Source: Pelargonium cotyledonis (taxonomy: Eukaryota; Streptophyta; Magnoliopsida; Geraniales; Geraniaceae). Taken from it: a stretch of DNA of 51,342 nucleotides. Below the pieces are notes generated by a model. That model saw nothing but the letters and a program-made list of their open reading frames with translations, had not been told where the DNA came from and made no database searches. Both the position numbers and the translations under genes were made by a program. The stretch is from assembly GCA_036897625.1 (NCBI GenBank), contig JAYMTA010000051.1, positions 1 through 51,342 on the forward strand, given 5' to 3'. Numbering within the stretch: the first letter of the stretch is position 1; each line of letters starts with the position of its first letter. Positions 1-11,253 of the stretch are shown here, in pieces.

Positions 1-1674
1 CGCCTTGGCCGGCGAAAACGAGGCTCTGCGCCGTCGTACTCTGTGGCCGTGGATGAGGTTTTTTTTGTTCACTTAGAGGTAAAACGGTCTTTTCTCAAAA
101 AATTAGCTAAACTAACAGACAAAATCTAGAAAACCAAACTCGAATAGTTACGTGTTATTTAAAAAAGTTTTAAGTACTTAAGTGAAATAAGTGATAGCCA
201 CGTAGTATTTATCTGCTATTTATTTTTTTTTTTTATATAAATATGTGTTCTTGTTGTAATAAAATTCAATAGTTGAAATCAACTTTATGTTAGAGTATTG
301 TTGGAATAAATATTTGAGAATGACAAAAAACACTTAATAATAAGAGAAAAATAATTTGGACCACATTCAACAAAATATTAGTGAACATCAACCTCTTATA
401 ATATTTCAAAGAAAAATATTAAAGAGTTTTTCAACAAAGTAATATTAGATATTACTACTTCGTATGTTTTAAAATAATTGTCGCTATTTTACCGCAACTG
501 ACTATTCAATAGCCCGAACATTACACATTTTAGTACATAGAGTCAGTCGTAGAGGGTGGGGAGAAATACCAACATTGATCATCGTGAATTTGTCGGGTAA
601 AGTTCGCAAATGAGCCAATGGCCCACAAACAATTATTTATAGTAACAAGTATGGACCAACAAATTAAAAGGTAACATTATGAACATGCATGCATACATTT
701 TTAACCCAAATCGTTTAAGCATGATTTTAGTGCACAATCTTTTCACTTGCAAAATATTTCGCAAATTGTTACTAACCAACGTAATAATATTGCATGGGCA
801 AAAAAAAAAGTCCAAGAAAACACACGAATTCGTTTCAAAATAATTGTTTAAACTACAAAGTAGCTTAGTTGAAGTATTGATATTAACTTTTTTTTATAAA
901 ATACTATAACACATATTTGCTCGTCTCATTTAGACGTTGGTCTGAAGCAAATAAACAAAGACCCAATATACATTCGGCGTTTTGGACCAAAAACCACAAA
1001 CTCTCAAAGCTCGATCCACAATTTTATAGGCTTGAGTAGTATAAAATAAACTCGGTTATTCTTTGTCAATCCCGACGAATCAACAAATTTCAAATGTAAT
1101 ATTTCTAACAAACATTCGCACTCCTCGTGAGTAAAGTTTATCATACGTATTCTTAACTGGTTCCGACCTAAAAAAAAAAAAAACTCAATTTGAAACTCCA
1201 ATTGCATTGTAATCCAACCTACTATATAGTATATGTAGCATGAAAAAAGTTGCAACATGTGCAATGTGACATTGGAATTGATACTATGACGTGGACAGGA
1301 ACTGGTAGCCACTGGCGAGGAAGTGGAGAAACGACGAAGAAGATGAACATCATAAAGCTATGAAAACGACTCGTCGTTTGGACATGACCCGTACGGAGGG
1401 GGCAATTATGGTAAAGGCGGCTGTACACTGTCCCCAATATTAACGTTTTTATCAGACGGAGCCATTTAACGACACTGTTTCTGTATTTACACTATTGCCA
1501 CTCATGTCCATGGGCCCGGTAAGTGAAAAGACGAAAAGGCCCCTACGACAAGGAATATAAATGAACATATTTGAATTTTCCCATTTCGATATCGTGTTTG
1601 AAAACTCAACATGTTTAACAGACGTGTTATGACCGCGTTATGTTTTTAAGAAACACAGACACTTAACTAAACGA
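1..1674. other. Intergenic DNA, possible gene edge at far left
   Basis: The first 65 bases are clearly more GC-rich than the rest and stay open in more than one frame, so they may be the edge of a gene lying to the left. One plus-strand frame ends in a stop near position 77. I cannot assign a product. The remainder is AT-rich with no ORF that has coding character. Confidence 0.35.
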
Positions 1675-1682
1675 GTTGTGAC

Positions 1683-1911
1683 CAGGGACGGATCCACTTG
1701 GAGAGGTTCAGGAGAAACTGTCCCCACACAGAAAAATTATTCTAATAAATTCTTGTATTTATTCATTAAAACTTTGTTATTTGTCTATATTATTTGATCA
1801 ATTTTAACTTTTGCCTCCCCACAAGATTTTTATTTTTTGTCATAATAGTTTGATGAAAAAATTATTCTTATACTTTGCCTCCGCAAAATAAAACTTTTGG
1901 ATCCGTCCATG
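1683..1911. mobile_element. hAT-type MITE with perfect 8-bp target duplication
   Basis: The element is 229 bp long. Its ends are inverted repeats of 14 bases, CAGGGACGGATCCA on the left and the complement of CATGGACGGATCCA on the right (13 of 14 match). The same 8 bases, GTTGTGAC, flank it directly at 1675-1682 and 1912-1919. An 8-bp target duplication and CA..TG ends are typical of hAT elements. The interior has no coding capacity, so it would depend on transposase from elsewhere. Confidence 0.8.
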
Positions 1912-1919
1912 GTTGTGAC

Positions 1920-2570
1920 ATGAATACTTAAGATTTTAGTAGTAAATTAATTATATTATCATGGCAAACGTGGCGTGTCATGCCAAACATATTAATTATA
2001 TGATGCAAAATATGTTGGGTTGCGTTCGCATCAATCATGTGGTGTCAACCCAACTTATTTAGTTATCGTGTTGTATGTGTAATGTTCGTGTTTTGTGTTC
2101 ATAAATATGTCATATATACGTATACAACGTGATTATTATAACACAATTTGTTCGTGTTAGGTCGTGCGAGACACCATAAACCTATAGATACAAACAAAAC
2201 ACGCAATGATAAATTGTCAGCTGTTGAGTCACTGGTAGAATCACATTGAACTATGAAGTATTCGGACCAAATACAATTCACTACAAATTAAGAGCACAAT
2301 TTATAATGGTTTAAAAAAAAGAAAAAAAGAATATAAAAAAGCACAATTTAAAGTAATTATTGATGATATTCGATTTTTAGCATTACAATTTCGTTGTATT
2401 GAGTTTGTATTTGCTGTTAGATCTGTAAATCAGATGACTCATCGGCTTGCGAGGTAATCTGTTTCTTTGACAGGTCATATTAGTTGGATCAGGTCCGACC
2501 GACATTTTAGTTGTTTTATGTGCTGGTTTAAGCCAATAAAGTACTACTCATTTCCTTTAAAAAAAAAAAA
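1920..2570. other. Intergenic AT-rich DNA
   Basis: No exon, RNA gene or repeat boundary is visible. The right part is the presumed upstream region of the transcription unit whose TATA box is at 2644. Confidence 0.4.
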
Positions 2571-2643
2571 AATCAATGAAAAATAATTCCCCGAAAACAT
2601 TCGCGCCAAAATTGCGGATCGAAGACCGATTGGGCGCGCAGAG

Positions 2644-2651
2644 TATAAATA
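2644..2651 (+). promoter_or_regulatory. TATA box (TATAAATA)
   Basis: A good TATA box sits just upstream of a pyrimidine-rich CT-repeat leader at about 2680-2700, the usual arrangement of a plant core promoter. A strong splice donor follows at 2873. Confidence 0.6.
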
Positions 2652-2712
2652 TACTCGTAACAGCCCAATTTTCAGTTTCTACTCTCTCTCTCTCTCCTAG
2701 CCAGTCTTCGAG

Positions 2713-4841
2713 ATGCAGAGCTTTGCTTCTCTTTGCTCATCTCCTTCCTTACTTCTCGATCCTCATTTTCCTCCTCTCATGGCGGTTTCGCCGCTTGATC
2801 CGACATATATATATGCTTCAAAAGAGATCTACGAAGAAAAGCTCGCCACTATCCGTTAAAATCAGCGGAGAGGTAAATGACTGACTAGATCTCTCATTTC
2901 TGCATGAATTTTCAAATTCTGAAACAGCTTAGGAAATTTGAGGCGTTGCTTGTGTTTCAGATTCGCGATGAAATTTAAATTCAGAATTGCAGTTTGAAGA
3001 AATTTGAACTATCTTATGAGTTTTAATTATTTGAAATGTTTAATAGTCTCATTTCCTGTGATTGTATTTGCAAAATATAGTATAAAATAGTCATTATCTT
3101 CTATTACCGCTTTGAATCCTCAAATTCAGAATCTGCTTTGGTATAGTTTTGCGTTTGCTTGTGCTTTAGGTTCACGAGTAAATTGAAATTCGCAATTGCA
3201 GCTTTGAAGAAATTGAACTATCTTTTGATTTGTAGTTGTTTGAAATGTTGAATAATCTCATTTCTGGTGAGTGGATCTGAAGAAAATAGTGTATAATGGA
3301 GATAAAATTGAGTCAAACTAGTGCTTCGGTTAATGATAAAACAGCTGTTATATACTATTTCTGTTTTGAGTTTCTGAATTCTGAATCTGCTTTGGTATTG
3401 TTTTGTGTTGCTTGTGTTATATACATGTGTGGAAGTTGAAATTAGCAATTGCAGTTTTGAAGAGATCGAACTATCTTTTGATTTGTAGTTTTTGGAAATG
3501 TTGAATAGTCTGGTTTCCAGAGCTTGTGTTTGCTTGTATACAATGGAGAGAAAATAAAGGTCAACCTAGTGCTATGGTTAATGATAAATTAGATATTGTT
3601 AACGATTTCTGAATCTGCTTTTGGCATTGCTTTGTGTTACTTGTGTTTTAGAGTCGCTTGTAAATTGAAATTCTCAATTGCAGTTTAAAGAAATTGAACA
3701 TTCTTTTTATATTGAATCGATTGAGTAGTCTCATTTCATGTGACTATATTTGCAGAAAATAGTATATTATGGAGGGAAAACTCAAAAGCATTTAGTTGAA
3801 CTATTGGTTTGGTTAGTGTTAAAACTATTATGTACTATATCTGCTTTGAATTTTCAAATTCTGAATCCGTTTTGAAATTGTTCTGTTCAGTGTTTTAGAT
3901 TCATGTGGAAATTGAATTCTTCAATTGTAGTTTTGATTTTGAATTGAGATACTGAATAGGTTAATTTTCAGTTAACTGCAGACAATAGTATGGAATTTAC
4001 ATCTAAATTGAGAAACTCTTAGCATTGATTCATTGCATTTCATAGAAGAACACTTAAACCAAAGGACAAACCACAAATATCTCATTTCTCTTTGAGTTTC
4101 CAAATTCTGATTCTGCTTTGGTATTGTTTCGTGTTACTTGTGTTATGGATTTACGTAGAAACTGAATTCGTCTATTGCAGTTTTGATTTTGAATTGAGAC
4201 ATTGAGTAGCTTATTTTCCAGTTAATTGCAGATAGTAGCTTGCAATTCAAAATCTCAAGAGAGAAATTCAAAACGTCGGTTCATTGCATTTCATAGGAGA
4301 GCACTGTAATGGATGTGAATACTATAGCTATTTACTTAGGTTTTCTGTTTGTGTGGAATTATATATATATTATCAAAATCCATAGATGTCATTTTGCTTG
4401 GAATTATTATTATGAAAATCCATGTAAGTCATTTTCAAAAGAATGTGTTATGCATGTCATTTCAAGAAGCTTAGCAATAGACAAAGAGACTCCATCACAT
4501 TGTTCAACTGAATGGAGAGTGTATTTGGAGTGGAGTAATTCATAGCGCGAGAACAACTGATAAATATAAATTAAAGAAAAACTGGTGTTATGTGCAAAAC
4601 CTTCAATGTAAACTTTTTTTCTTCCCATAATTGGATTTGGATCCTCATTGCAAGTTTTCTATTCAGATATAACTGACAGACTCACTGTTTAACCAGGCTC
4701 ATCTGCATGTTTATTTCTTCATTTAATGTAAATTTGTTTTGCAGGTTTGGAAAGAAACTGTTTCGCATAATGTTTCTCGGGAGGTCTCAACCAACAGCCT
4801 TTAAATCTTCCGGCATGCGAAATAGGGGCAAGGATTTATAG
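2713..4841 (+). pseudogene. Unrecognised gene, two 5' exons, second exon broken
   Basis: A TATA box, CT-rich leader and good donor (AG/GTAAAT at 2873) define a first exon. The acceptor TTGTTTTGCAG at 4744 opens a second exon, 4745-4841. An ATG at 2813 reads MLQKRSTKKSSPLSVKISGE and joins in phase to VWKETVSH in exon 2. Exon 2 has a 2-base loss compared with its copy at 10811-10912, so the frame hits a stop after about 20 codons. An earlier ATG at 2713 opens an overlapping 48-codon ORF ending at 2859, which could be an upstream ORF or a separate peptide. The family was not recognised, no further exons were found before the YUCCA gene, and the locus may be a decayed or partial gene. Confidence 0.4.
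2905..4310 (+). repeat. Six diverged tandem repeats filling a first intron
   Basis: Six units of about 210-255 bp follow one another. Each has an AATCTGCTTTGG-like block, a TTGCTTGTGTT block, then an AATTGCAG-like block near 2985, 3195, 3446, 3678, 3925 and 4175, followed by TTTGAAG..GAACTATC or its derivative. The AATTGCAG blocks resemble 3' splice sites. Units 2 and 3 carry TTTGATTTG, which fits the published TTNGATYTG motif of introns that enhance expression; a role here is inference. Confidence 0.8.
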
Positions 4842-5273
4842 GTATAATCTCCTGTTTTATGTTAAAATTTGTTATACCACGCAGGATTCATAGAACTCTA
4901 TATTCGCATTGAGGCTGTGCAAAACAAGTTCTTATTACACATTAGTTGGTTACATCACTAAAAACAGCAACATGATCTTGTGCCCAAAGGTTTCATGTTC
5001 CATTGACATCGAAGCTCTGTAAAACACGCTATATGGCAACTTGTTTTGCATTAGTAATTAGCTACTTCCTTGGAACACAACATAATCCGGTTCCAGAAGG
5101 TTCCATATGTTACATTTTATCCTGTCATGGCTGTTTGCGGAACTAAAACATGAAAATGGTTTCTTCTAAATGAGCTCATTAATTACATAGGAAAAAAGGC
5201 TTTATTGATCTTGGTGAAGTATTTTTCTACTAGCCATGGAAGGTCCATGAACTACTTTCAGACGTAGAAAACA

Positions 5274-8200
5274 TTACAGAAGAGAGCTGATATCATTCGC
5301 TATGTTCTTTGCATCTGCATTTATCCCATACAATCCTTTTCTTGACAGTCCAATGCAGTATAGACCGTTTTTCCCTTTCCAGTGATTTGGGTAACTTTTC
5401 TTTGGAATCCCATCGTCCCCCAAAAGTCTGTCATCACCCTTTTCCTGTTTAAGACAAGATCAGATTATTAGTTTATCAGAACCTTTTTCTGCTAATATTT
5501 GCCGAAGTTTTTATCTTCTTGGAAGTTTTTTTCACCTTAAGCCACTCATTTGATGCTCTCTTGAAGCCAGTTGCAAAGACTATGGAGTCAAATGGATGCG
5601 ACTTGCCGTTTTGGAACAGCACTTTGTTGCCGCTTATGCTCATTATCGCCGGCAAAACCTGGTATGTACAATAACCATTCATCGATCAATTACCAGCTTT
5701 AGTTTTTAGTTGATTTGGTTTTGATATACGTTTATCAGAAATGGTTTTAGTGTTCGAATTCTGAGCATTACCCCCTCTCTCAAGTCACAATTAGATTTAA
5801 CGTCTTATCCATCTCTTTTCAGTTCACGTGCGAAGCGTTAAAGGTTCGCACGTGATGGGTCATCAACTATTAGTTGAAGTTGAGTTGGTCCTCCAATAAT
5901 TAAGAGCACATTTTAGCGTGAAATCTAGAGGTTCTCTACAAGTAATTAGTTTCCAAAATGAGTAAGAGAAACTCCGTTTTAGAGTTACTATAGTTATTCA
6001 CCTTGAAGTTTTGGTCCAATATATGATCAACTTACATTATTAGAACAAGTATGAAATCTAGAGACTGTTTTATAACTTATAGTGTCTAGGAGATTTTGGA
6101 TAAAAAATATTTACAGAGAAGCTCCATTTCAAGTTGAGATTATCTATTTATCAAACCATTTTAATTGATCGTTCCTATGCATTTTCCACTTAACATGCGG
6201 TGAAGTACTTAGTCATCGACTTGCAAACTAACCGCCAAGTGCGTGGATAACTGACATAGAGTTGTTCTGGCTTAACTTGAGATATCGAGTTCGAGTCTCA
6301 TGAATTACAATTGTGTTAAAACTTAATAGGGAGAAGTAGTTAGTCATCAACTTCTTGACTAACCATCAAGCGAGTGGATCAACTGACATGTAGTCGTTCC
6401 AAGTTTTCCCAATCATTTTTTCGTGTAATTCATGTTATTTTTTAACCTAAACTATAAATTTAAAAAAACTAACCAACTAAGAGTGGATTAGTAGTAGAAT
6501 CATTTTTACGTCTTACCTGAATCTTGCCGGACTTGATGCGTTTGCACGTCCCGACATCAATCACCGGGTACTTACCATACTTATCTTTCAGAAAGAAAGC
6601 TCCTCCTTCCTTAGGCCTCTTAATCCCATATTTGCTAAGGTCTCCAAAAACCATATTGCTTGCCATTTTCATCAATGAGTCCACAATCCCAACTGGAATA
6701 TACTTCAACATAACTAAAGCCAAGTGTACCATCCCTCTTGACAAAATATGAAACTACATTCAACATCCAAACATAGATTAAGTTTGAATATAAACCCCAT
6801 TATCTCTCAACAATGAAAAGTGTCATAATCAATAGTGAAAATGCGAATCTGCTTAGTAAACTTATGGTTTAAACAAAAAAAAGTGTCATAATCAAATTCT
6901 TTGAACTACCACACATTTAATTATTTAAAGGATGCAGATTGAAGATGAACTCAAATTGTTTACCATCAAAATATAGAAATAATGAGATTGCAATTGTTTA
7001 GTCATTGACTTTTTGAAACTTTTGAACTTAGACTTACGTACAATTAATCACTAATAAGTAATAACCGCATACAATATGTATCATCCTCCAAATTTAAAAA
7101 AACAGCTAGAAGAAGTCAAACATATAATAATTGCAGGCAGTCCCTATCTTTTTAGTGGCCCTATACTAAAATAAAAAGATAATGATTATAAATTCATAAC
7201 TAACTTTTAATTGGTTGGGCTTGCCGACTCTCATTTGTGACTCTCAATAATCACAATATGTTCCATTCACTTGTTCTTAAAAGTCACAATCTATTACTTA
7301 ACATTTATGAACTGAATCAACCTAAATAATTAATGTGTGTAGCGTTTTAAATAGTATACAACTACTAGAAAACCCGAACCTCCTCGAATAAAGGTTTTGT
7401 AGAGTTGAACATCTTATGCTAATCTATGAACAAAAAAAACTTATAGAACGTGGACTTTTGACGCTCAAATATTGTTTAACTAGTGTACATCTCAATATAT
7501 TGCACGAACACAATGAATTATAAAATTTAAAATTTTACACATGTGCGTCACATCAAATATTTTTTGAATTATTTATCTTCATTTGAACTTTTACGACAAC
7601 AAAGTTAACCGAGTGTTAAGTTTAACTAATGCGAGGAACTATTTGACCTAAAAATTAAAAATTGAAGGATCTAAATAATTTTCTTCAAAATCTAGATATT
7701 AATTGTGATATTTGGAGTGGTCAGGAACCTAAAATTTTAATCCTAAGAAAATCATATACCTAAATTTTTATTAATTGGAAAATACTAATGAAGTAATGAG
7801 GATTTGTGATATGTAGGTATCTCTACATACTTTATGACTTGTGATAACTTCACTCACACTATTCACTAACGACTTAAATTAATTGTTCATTAAGGACTTA
7901 AATTAATTTCAAAGCAATTAATATAATAGTCTCAATCGAATTAAACATAGTCGAAATATGCATGAAAAGTCAGAATAATTTATTACCGGACTCCGGACAA
8001 CAATGGAGGTTTTGGCACCATGGTTGCACAGGTCAAGTGCAATTTCCATGCCGGAATTGCCAGACCCAACAACCAGAACGTTCATGTCTTTAAACTCCTT
8101 CCCTGACCTGAACTGAGTCGAGTGAAGAATCCGTCCCGGAAATGTCCTCAACCCATCAAGTTCTGGCGTAAACGGGTTCCCCGTTTCGCCGGAAGCCACC

Positions 8201-8598
8201 ACCAAGAACCTCCCGGAGTACTCCTCTTTCTCGCTGGAGCTCAGGTTCTTGGCTTTCACAATCCATTTCCTATTGGATTCGTTGAACTCTGCGGATTCCA
8301 CTGATCTCCGGTACACCGGAGAAATCTTGAAATGGGAGGTGTAGTGATCCAAGTAGTGGACGAATTGGTCCTTGGGGATGTATTTGGGAGCAGAGGAAGG
8401 GAATGGCATGTGAGGAAGCTCACAGAAATGGTTGGCTAAGTGAAGGTGGAGACGATCGTAGGCGAATTTCTTCCAAAGAGAAGCAGAGCAATCTTCTCGT
8501 TCGAGCACGATGTTCGGGATGGATTTGAGGTTGAGGCAGGCAGATAAAGCCAGGCCGGATGGGCCGGCTCCAACTATGATCACCGGTGAGTCTTGCAT
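5274..8598 (-). CDS. YUC: YUCCA flavin monooxygenase, YUC10/YUC11 type
   Basis: YUCCA enzymes convert indole-3-pyruvate to the auxin indole-3-acetic acid using FAD and NADPH. Exons are 8598-7987, 6753-6517, 5658-5536 and 5444-5274, all joined at codon boundaries, giving 380 residues; the YUC10/11 group is about 380-390. Visible motifs are the FAD site GAGPSG (10-15), the monooxygenase signature [11 protein letters not shown] (153-163), the NADPH site GSGNSG (178-183) and FATGF (311-315). The start MQDSPVIIV lies just before the FAD fold, about 80 bases downstream of a TATA box. The frame continues upstream through that TATA region, so the longer version is rejected. No signal peptide is seen; a cytosolic enzyme is expected. 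Nothing is broken. Assignment to the YUC10/11 clade is from overall resemblance. Confidence 0.9.
5825..5854. promoter_or_regulatory. Inverted repeat with two G-boxes in YUCCA intron 2
   Basis: CACGTGCGAA and its exact complement TTCGCACGTG are separated by 10 bases, so two CACGTG G-boxes face each other in a potential hairpin. The right YUCCA copy keeps both CACGTG cores at 11777 and 11801 with a partly changed stem. G-boxes are bound by bHLH and bZIP factors. Whether this is regulatory or the remains of a small mobile element is not decided. Confidence 0.5.
6180..6400. repeat. SINE-like segment, low certainty
   Basis: The stretch holds GAGTTCGAGTCTC (about 6289), close to a tRNA B box. A motif of the form GTCATCRACTT..CTAACC..CAAG appears twice here but once in the right YUCCA copy. 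It accounts for most of the extra length of this intron. No clear target duplication was found. Confidence 0.3.
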
Positions 8599-8677
8599 TG
8601 ATCTCTCTGTTTTTGGCGCAGAGGAAACTAAAAAAACAGGGGAGGTTGGATTTGAAAACAGAGGAGGGTCGAGTAGG

Positions 8678-8685
8678 TATATATA
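8678..8685 (-). promoter_or_regulatory. TATA box of the left YUCCA gene
   Basis: TATATATA lies about 80 bases upstream of the chosen ATG at 8598, in a position conserved in the right copy at 13779-13788. Confidence 0.6.
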
Positions 8686-8739
8686 GAGGGTGCAGGGGTA
8701 AATGTGTAACTCCTGTAAAAACACAAAACCGCAACTCTT

Positions 8740-9720
8740 AGGAAGTAGAGTTGATAATTTATGTTTCGGATACCAGTTGAAAACAATTAATCCAACACGA
8801 ATAAATTGTAGATTCGTATAAATTTCTCAAAAATTTAATTAAGTGAGTTTTAGGTACACATAAATTCAACTTTTAATTGCTATATCTAGTATTATGTTGT
8901 TCACAAATGAACTAATTTTAAAGAGAGTGAATTCTTTTTAAAAGTAAAAATCTTATTTACTTTCACGAAAAAAAACATAGATATATGGGAACTTGACAAG
9001 TTGGTAATTTGAAAGCAATCAAATGGGTAAATAGTTTTAGGAGATTGTTATTGACATTACATTAATTTTCATTTGACATTTCCTTTTAATACTAATAATT
9101 ACTAATATTAAATCTGGGAGTTGATCCACCCATGTACCGCCCATACGTGTATCTTGCATGTATGGTAGATGTCATGCACTTATTAGATAAACTGAGTTTA
9201 ACACTTTTCTATTTAGAGCTGACCCATTTTTTTTAAAATGGGTTTGTTCATCACTCATGGGATTGGTAAAATATCTTTAACCTGATACATGTAAAATACA
9301 TATATCAGACAATACATGTATTAGACAGTGCATGTATTAGATAATATTGTATAATACATGTAAAGTATATGTATCACACAAATTCATGAGAGAATCATTT
9401 CTTTTATTATATTTTCTCTTTTAAGATGAGTACATCTATCAGATATTACATGAGAGTCATGTACCTTATTATAATTTCTCTTTTAAGATGAGTACATTAG
9501 TACATGTATCAGACATTACATGATAGAGTCATTTCCCTTGTAATAATTTCTCTTTTAAGATGAGTACGTGTATGAGACATTACATAAGAGAGTCATTTCT
9601 CCTATAATAATTTCTCTCTTAAATTTGAGTTTAAAACTTACTCTATAAAATACTAAGCTAGGTCCTCGTTATCTTTGTTAGGCCGGGAAGTGTGGCTGGA
9701 AATCAACTTATCTTTATTAG
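8740..9720. repeat. Left-copy-only segment with short tandem repeats
   Basis: This stretch has no counterpart between 13840 and 14100 in the right copy, so it was gained here or lost there. From about 9397 to 9610 it contains three to four units of 62-75 bp built on TCTCTTTTAAGATGAGTAC followed by a TACATG..AGAG..CATTTC block. No terminal repeats or coding region were found. Confidence 0.55.
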
Positions 9721-10370
9721 CTGATGATTTTATTCAATAAAATATTCACCATGTTTGAGTTTTAAATAAATAAATAAATAACAGGTGCTAAAATTTGCTT
9801 TTGACAGTACCTTAGGTAGATAGTTCTTTTACCGGTGGTTCATTTTTCTCAATTTCATTTAACATGATTTCTGCTTTTGAAATTTTGATGTAGAATGAGA
9901 TGACATACATAATATAGTTTATCTTTTATTCAACCGTCCTAACTAGATAGAATGTTAATTCAGATACATAAATTTTTGGCCTATTCCAATCCCATTAGAT
10001 AGAATAGAAGAAAAAAATTAGAAATTGTGAAAGATACCATCAATACATTAATTTTGTTCACTTTTCTATCACTCGGCAGATTAGCATGAAAGTTAGTGAG
10101 ATTATTTCTTACTATGGTTTGAGAAAAGGAAAGAAAATGAAATAGTCACCAATTTGGAATTATTTATTCAAACATCAACATAAGATGTTTACTAATCTTG
10201 AATTTTTATTATAATTGAGCAAGAGATAGCCAAGAGATACGATTGGAGACCCATAACTTCATATGTTTATTATTTTATTAATTGAATAAAATAGTAGGAA
10301 AAGAGATATAAAAGAACATTCATACAAAAGGGTATAGGGATCATGTATTGAGTGGGCTGTAGTTGAGGCT

Positions 10371-10440
10371 AAGGCCCATTAATATAAGGGCCAACTAAGA
10401 TGGGCTCTTTACAGGTAATATGGGCCTTTTGGCCCATTTA
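10371..10440. promoter_or_regulatory. Cluster of TGGGCC/GGCCCA (site II-like) elements
   Basis: Five copies of GGCCCA/TGGGCC-like words occur within 70 bases, and the cluster recurs at the end of the right copy (about 16400-16470). In plants such clusters are TCP-bound site II elements of housekeeping promoters. Here the cluster lies about 370 bases upstream of the orphan exon at 10811, because the duplication junction falls between them. Confidence 0.45.
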
Positions 10441-10810
10441 CTAATTCAGGAAAGTTCGAGTGGAATTATATTATGAAAATCCATATCAGTCATTTTCGAA
10501 AGATTGTGTCTATGCCTGTCATTTCAAGAAGTTTAGCAATGAACATAGAGACCCCATAACATTGTTCAACTGAATGGGGAGTATATTTAGAGTGGAGACA
10601 TATTATCCATAGCGCAAGAACACCTGATATAAATAAATTAAAGAAAATCTGGTGTTATGTGCCAAACCTTCAACATAAACTTTTTTTCTTCCCATTATTC
10701 CATTTCATCCTCATTGCAAGTTTGTTATTCCGATATAGCTGACAGACTAACTGTTTAACCAGGCTCATCTGCGTGTTTATTTCTCTATTTAATTTAAATT
10801 TGTTTTGCAG

Positions 10811-10912
10811 GTTTGGAAAGAAACTGTTTCGCATGATAAGTTTCTCAGGAGGTCTCAACCAACAGCCTTTAAATCTTCCGGCACGCGAAAAAGGGACAGG
10901 AAAGATTTACAG
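10811..10912 (+). pseudogene. Orphan exon, right copy, reading frame open
   Basis: This is the duplicate of the exon at 4745-4841. It has the acceptor TTTTGCAG and donor CAG/GTATAA, is 102 bases (34 codons, phase 0 on both sides) and reads from VWKETVSHDKFLRRSQ to RKRDRKDLQ, a basic stretch. Here the frame is intact, but the first exon of the gene was not duplicated; a TGGGCC-rich region lies upstream instead. I do not recognise the family. It may be untranscribed or belong to a new chimeric transcript. Confidence 0.4.
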
Positions 10913-11253
10913 GTATAATCTCCTGCATTCAGTTTTTGGTTAAAAGTCTATATTGGCATCGAGGCCGTGCAAAACAAGTTATATGGCATACTTATTTCAC
11001 AGTAGTTGGCTACATCACTAAAAAAACAACATGATCTTGTGCTCGAAGGTTTCATGTTACATTGACATTGAATATCTGTAAAACACGTTTATATGGCATA
11101 CTTATTTTACATTAGTAAAGCTACTTCACCGAAGCACAACATTATCTGGTTCCAGAAGGTTTCATATTGACATATTATCCTGATATGGCTGTTTGCGGAA
11201 ATAAAACATGAAAATGGTATCTCTAGTTGAGCTAATTACGTAGCTGTCAAATC

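Larger units (their letters stand above)
4398..10460. repeat. Left copy of a ~6.05-kb direct tandem duplication
   Basis: Markers recur in the same order in the block starting at 10461: the TTTGGAAAGAAACTG exon, all four YUCCA exons with flanking introns, the YUCCA TATA region, the ACAGGTGCTAAAA..TTGCTYTTGACA stretch, and a TGGGCC-rich block. The unit is about 6063 bp. Compared with the right copy it has about 480 extra bases in YUCCA intron 2 (5870-6340), a longer intron 1, and a private segment at 8740-9720. It lacks the MITE, SINE and retroposon insertions of the right copy. Confidence 0.85.

Noticed and set aside
2905-4310. CRISPR-like array
   Set aside because: Repeats are long, diverged and without unique spacers of constant size, and the DNA is plant nuclear.
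8420-8734. ORF overlapping YUCCA exon 1 and its promoter
   Set aside because: It is a shadow frame. The YUCCA frame carries all family motifs, and upstream extension of the true frame runs through the TATA box.
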